This document shows positions 61,819 through 64,000 of a DNA stretch of 64,000 bases, one piece after another. Made by a program: the position numbers and the translations under genes. The notes beneath the pieces are model-generated. The model ran no database searches. It was given only the letters and a program-made list of their open reading frames with translations, and had not been told where the DNA came from. Source of the stretch: Rubinisphaera margarita (GTDB lineage: Bacteria > Planctomycetota > Planctomycetia > Planctomycetales > Planctomycetaceae); contig NZ_JAKFGB010000005.1 in the NCBI RefSeq assembly GCF_022267515.1, positions 289,725 through 353,724 of the forward strand, read 5' to 3'. How positions within the stretch are numbered: position 1 is the stretch's first letter; every line of letters begins with the position of its first letter.

Positions 61819-62043
61819 ATGGCTCACAAAAGCTCTCCTGGGGATGGAACGCACGGGACTGGATCGAAAGGATGCGGTGGCAATCTTGTTTTCGGCACGG
61901 AGGCTGAACAGGCTTTGTTGAAGGCGCAAGGGCGAGTGGGGAGCAGTGGCGAGAAGCTCTCGTCACAGGTTGCTTCGATTGCGCACAACGCTCGCTCGGT
62001 TGAGAATGCATTGGGTGAAGCAGAGCAGCAGCGATCCACCTAA
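61819..62043 (+). CDS. Small protein, candidate modified-peptide precursor
   Basis: 74 aa from ATG 61819 (AAAGGAAC upstream). The first 20 residues are Gly/Ser/Thr/His-rich with one Cys (DGTHGTGSKGCGGN). The rest is a helical, Ala/Glu-rich segment (EAEQALLKAQGRVGS, VASIAHNARSVENALGEAEQ). It matches no family known to me. It lies 15 bases before an asparagine-synthetase-like enzyme gene and so could be a substrate peptide. The opposite view is that it is simply an unrelated small protein. The good ribosome site and promoter support that it is made. Confidence 0.55.
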   Translation: MAHKSSPGDGTHGTGSKGCGGNLVFGTEAEQALLKAQGRVGSSGEKLSSQVASIAHNARSVENALGEAEQQRST

Positions 62044-62058
62044 GTAAAAGAGCGTAAG

Positions 62059-63486
62059 ATGGGGCCATCTGAGGCTATCCACGTTTCGCCATTTGCGGCG
62101 CCGTTGTTTGAGAATGCGGAAGGGACGAGATCTTATAATCCTTTAGATCTCATCCCTTCTCCGCCTCAGTTCTCTCTTCGCAGGTTGGCACTGTATTTTT
62201 CTGCTCCGTCGTTGGAAGGCGAATTCGCCCCTGAGTGCCCTTGGGTAGGCGTCAAAAGATTGCGACCCGAGCCTCGTGCTTCCGGTGTCGCGACCCTCTC
62301 GAGTGAGCTCTTCGACCGGTTTAGATCCAGTGTGCGCGAATGCCTTGTCGATAAAGAGCGCGTGCTCGTCTCTTTTTCTGGGGGACTCGATTCGCTCGCT
62401 GCCTTGTATCATGCTGATCTAGAGTGTTCAGATCGCGAACTGCTCGTTGCTGTCACGTGTCTAGATGACGACGTCGGTGGAAATTCGGCACGCACTGCAG
62501 CGAGATTGCTCGATGCAATGAACATAGCTCGGCCGTTGAAGGTTTTATCTGGGTGTCCTGTCTCACTTAAGGAACCTGATTGGGATCCCGCTGGCCCACG
62601 AACCGACGCAATGCCCCGCTATAATTGGCAAATGAGCGATTTTGCGCAGCAGCAGGGTGCGGAAGCAATTCTGACTGGAACAGGCTCAGATGAACTGTTT
62701 ATGGCGACAAGATTCTTGACGGGTCGTTTGTTGCGCGATTTTCGATGTAGGGATATCTTCTATTACTGGTATGACTCGCTTCGTTACTTCGGCCCTCTTT
62801 TTGCGGCGGGAGAATGTCTGTCAGTGCTGTCGCGAGTGTTTTCTCATCGAAAGTCATTCAAGTACTATCAATCGTTGAGCTGGCCCGCAATTTGTAATCT
62901 TGCGCCAAGTCCAGTCTTGACAGACAAGTATATGTGTCACGTGAAGGAATGGTCTCTTCAGTGGCTTTTAGAACGATTTAAGCGATTTCCTAGCTATTCA
63001 GATTGGGCAGATGCTGAAGCATGGGACGGGTTGTATCCGATTGACGCTATCACACCCGCTGGAAGCATCCCGTTGCTGACGCCGTTCCTTAATGAAAGTT
63101 TTGTCGAATTTGCGATGAGGCTGCCACTGCACCAACGGTACTCTAGTGCGGGACTGACACCTTATCAGCGCCACAAGATACTTGTTGCCAAAGAATTATT
63201 GCGACCTTATCCATTCAAGATGCTGCCGTTCTACAAGCAGGGATATGGAAACGCGCTTCGCAGGTATTGGCAAAGTGTTTTCCCGGATAACGGGGGGTTG
63301 CTCGCGGATCTTGGGGTTATTCAGCGACTGTCGCATCAAGAGTACTTTGAGGATTGCCGAGTGCCCAGGCTCATTTATTCGTTACATCACTGGATAAATG
63401 GTGCGATTAGGGCAGGGGGAGTGCCGGCCGAATCAAGAGCTCCCGATGTTGGGTATGTGGGAGGCGCTGGTGAAGATTCTAATTAG
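62059..63486 (+). CDS. Asparagine synthetase-like PP-loop enzyme
   Basis: 475 aa. The ATP-pyrophosphatase PP-loop is VLVSFSGGLDSLAALYHAD (SGGLDS near residue 110), followed by AILTGTGSDELFMATRF near 203-217, both signatures of the synthetase domain of AsnB. The N-terminal glutamine amidotransferase domain (starting with Cys2) is not evident in the first ~90 residues, so ammonia would come from elsewhere or the enzyme makes another amide or lactam. Similar stand-alone domains close macrolactam or beta-lactam rings in peptide pathways. It follows the 74-aa gene by 15 bases and overlaps the GNAT gene. Product unknown. Confidence 0.8.
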   Translation: MGPSEAIHVSPFAAPLFENAEGTRSYNPLDLIPSPPQFSLRRLALYFSAPSLEGEFAPECPWVGVKRLRPEPRASGVATLSSELFDRFRSSVRECLVDKERVLVSFSGGLDSLAALYHADLECSDRELLVAVTCLDDDVGGNSARTAARLLDAMNIARPLKVLSGCPVSLKEPDWDPAGPRTDAMPRYNWQMSDFAQQQGAEAILTGTGSDELFMATRFLTGRLLRDFRCRDIFYYWYDSLRYFGPLFAAGECLSVLSRVFSHRKSFKYYQSLSWPAICNLAPSPVLTDKYMCHVKEWSLQWLLERFKRFPSYSDWADAEAWDGLYPIDAITPAGSIPLLTPFLNESFVEFAMRLPLHQRYSSAGLTPYQRHKILVAKELLRPYPFKMLPFYKQGYGNALRRYWQSVFPDNGGLLADLGVIQRLSHQEYFEDCRVPRLIYSLHHWINGAIRAGGVPAESRAPDVGYVGGAGEDSN

Positions 63487-63994
63487 GCCAATTGAACCTA
63501 GAGATATCAATTGCGTTTTATTGCTGATGGGTATGAATGCGGTGGAGAGTCATGGACCGCCGATCTCTTTCGATAGGTGGGGGCCAGGTGTAGCTGTGCC
63601 GTTTGTTGAGCAGCTGCCCAATGAACAGGCGCCAATGCCTGAAGAGCCTAGTGATTCGATGCGATCGATGCTAGAGCGAATGACGCAGTCGGAGGTCGAA
63701 ATTTGCCTCGTAGCGAACGGTTCTGAAGGCTTAGTTGGATATGTTACTGCATGCGTTCACAGCAGGGCTCATATGGCGGGATCAAGCGGCCTGGTGGATG
63801 CGCTGTTTGTTTCTCCCGACTTCAGGCGAAACCACATTGGTAAAGGACTAGTGGTCGCGGCCACGCGATGGCTCCTAGCAAGGAATGTGATGTCATGCCG
63901 GGCGGAGAGCCCAGCGGATTCCGAACTGGCATGTCTGTTTTGGCAGGGAGTAGGGTGGGAGAATGACTTGCATGTATGGAGTCTTTACGACTGA
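63470..63994 (+). CDS. GNAT-family N-acetyltransferase
   Basis: 174 aa from GTG 63470 (GGGAGG five bases upstream), overlapping the previous gene by 17 bases. ATGs at 63446 and 63455 are alternatives. It starts KILIRPIEPRDINCVLLLMG, a typical GNAT beginning, and carries LVDALFVSPDFRRNHIGKGLVVAATRWLLAR, the acetyl-CoA-binding R/Q-x-x-G-x-G/A site in variant form. LACLFWQGVGW is the usual C-terminal strand-helix. It would acetylate an amine, possibly the product of the cluster. The gene ends within the last bases of the window, so further cluster genes may follow. Confidence 0.82.
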   Translation: MKILIRPIEPRDINCVLLLMGMNAVESHGPPISFDRWGPGVAVPFVEQLPNEQAPMPEEPSDSMRSMLERMTQSEVEICLVANGSEGLVGYVTACVHSRAHMAGSSGLVDALFVSPDFRRNHIGKGLVVAATRWLLARNVMSCRAESPADSELACLFWQGVGWENDLHVWSLYD

Positions 63995-64000
63995 GGTTTA

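Noticed and set aside
62059..63486. Lasso-peptide cyclase
   Set aside because: The PP-loop domain fits, but there is no lasso precursor-like leader with a Thr at the penultimate position, no transglutaminase-like protease and no RRE gene in the window.

Overview
The window reads as a chromosomal stretch of a planctomycete. It is GC-rich and densely coding. It holds a giant secreted protein with the planctomycete-type N-terminal motif LEDRTLLA, secreted haem proteins, a YHYH protein, a PQQ-type propeller, and a cytochrome oxidase with fused subunits I+III. Genus cannot be fixed from sequence alone.

Left part (1-11.7 kb): the 3' end of a glucuronoyl-esterase-like gene, an AAA+ ATPase, a secreted beta-propeller, a YHYH protein, and then a nitric-oxide/haem region. 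In that region flavohaemoglobin (hmp) diverges from an Rrf2 regulator around a near-perfect 28-bp palindrome. About 3.4 kb further on, an NsrR-like regulator sits beside a site matching the classical NsrR 11-1-11 motif, next to a DUF542/ScdA-N protein and CXXCH proteins. Between the two modules a SugE/Gdx-type exporter is preceded by a good match to the guanidine-III riboswitch.

Middle (11.7-45.3 kb): an 11.8-kb minus-strand gene for a ~3926-aa surface protein with ten ~223-aa tandem repeats and an FG-GAP C-terminus; a heavy-metal RND efflux operon (Cys/His-rich lipoprotein, adaptor, CzcA/CusA-type pump, His-rich lipoprotein); a hybrid histidine kinase; three CaCA-type cation exchangers; a DUF892 ferritin-like protein with a clear terminator; a cytochrome oxidase operon (II with cytochrome c, I+III fusion, 3-TM protein, CtaG, tri-haem cytochrome c); SpoIIAA-like, PilZ and XRE-type proteins.

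Right part (45.3-64 kb) is accessory DNA, visibly less GC-rich in places and full of mobile-element debris. A 5'-truncated RHS core is followed, across a nine-G tract that breaks the frame, by a deaminase-like toxin tip and a SUKH-like immunity gene. Two more orphan toxin tips (an HHLNQ nuclease-like one and a JAB/JAMM-like one) follow with their own putative immunity genes. Each of the three toxin-immunity modules is followed in the same orientation by the left end of the same IS5-like element. Two inverted tyrosine-recombinase remnants flank a 3' tRNA-Val(UAC) fragment with TTTCGTGCA repeats, which suggests an old integration site. Next comes a three-gene operon of HerA-type ATPase, NurA-type nuclease and DNA methyltransferase, with a (CA)10 tract just before its start: a candidate defence system. 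The window ends with a small gene, an asparagine-synthetase-like PP-loop enzyme and a GNAT acetyltransferase, resembling a compact peptide-modification cluster.
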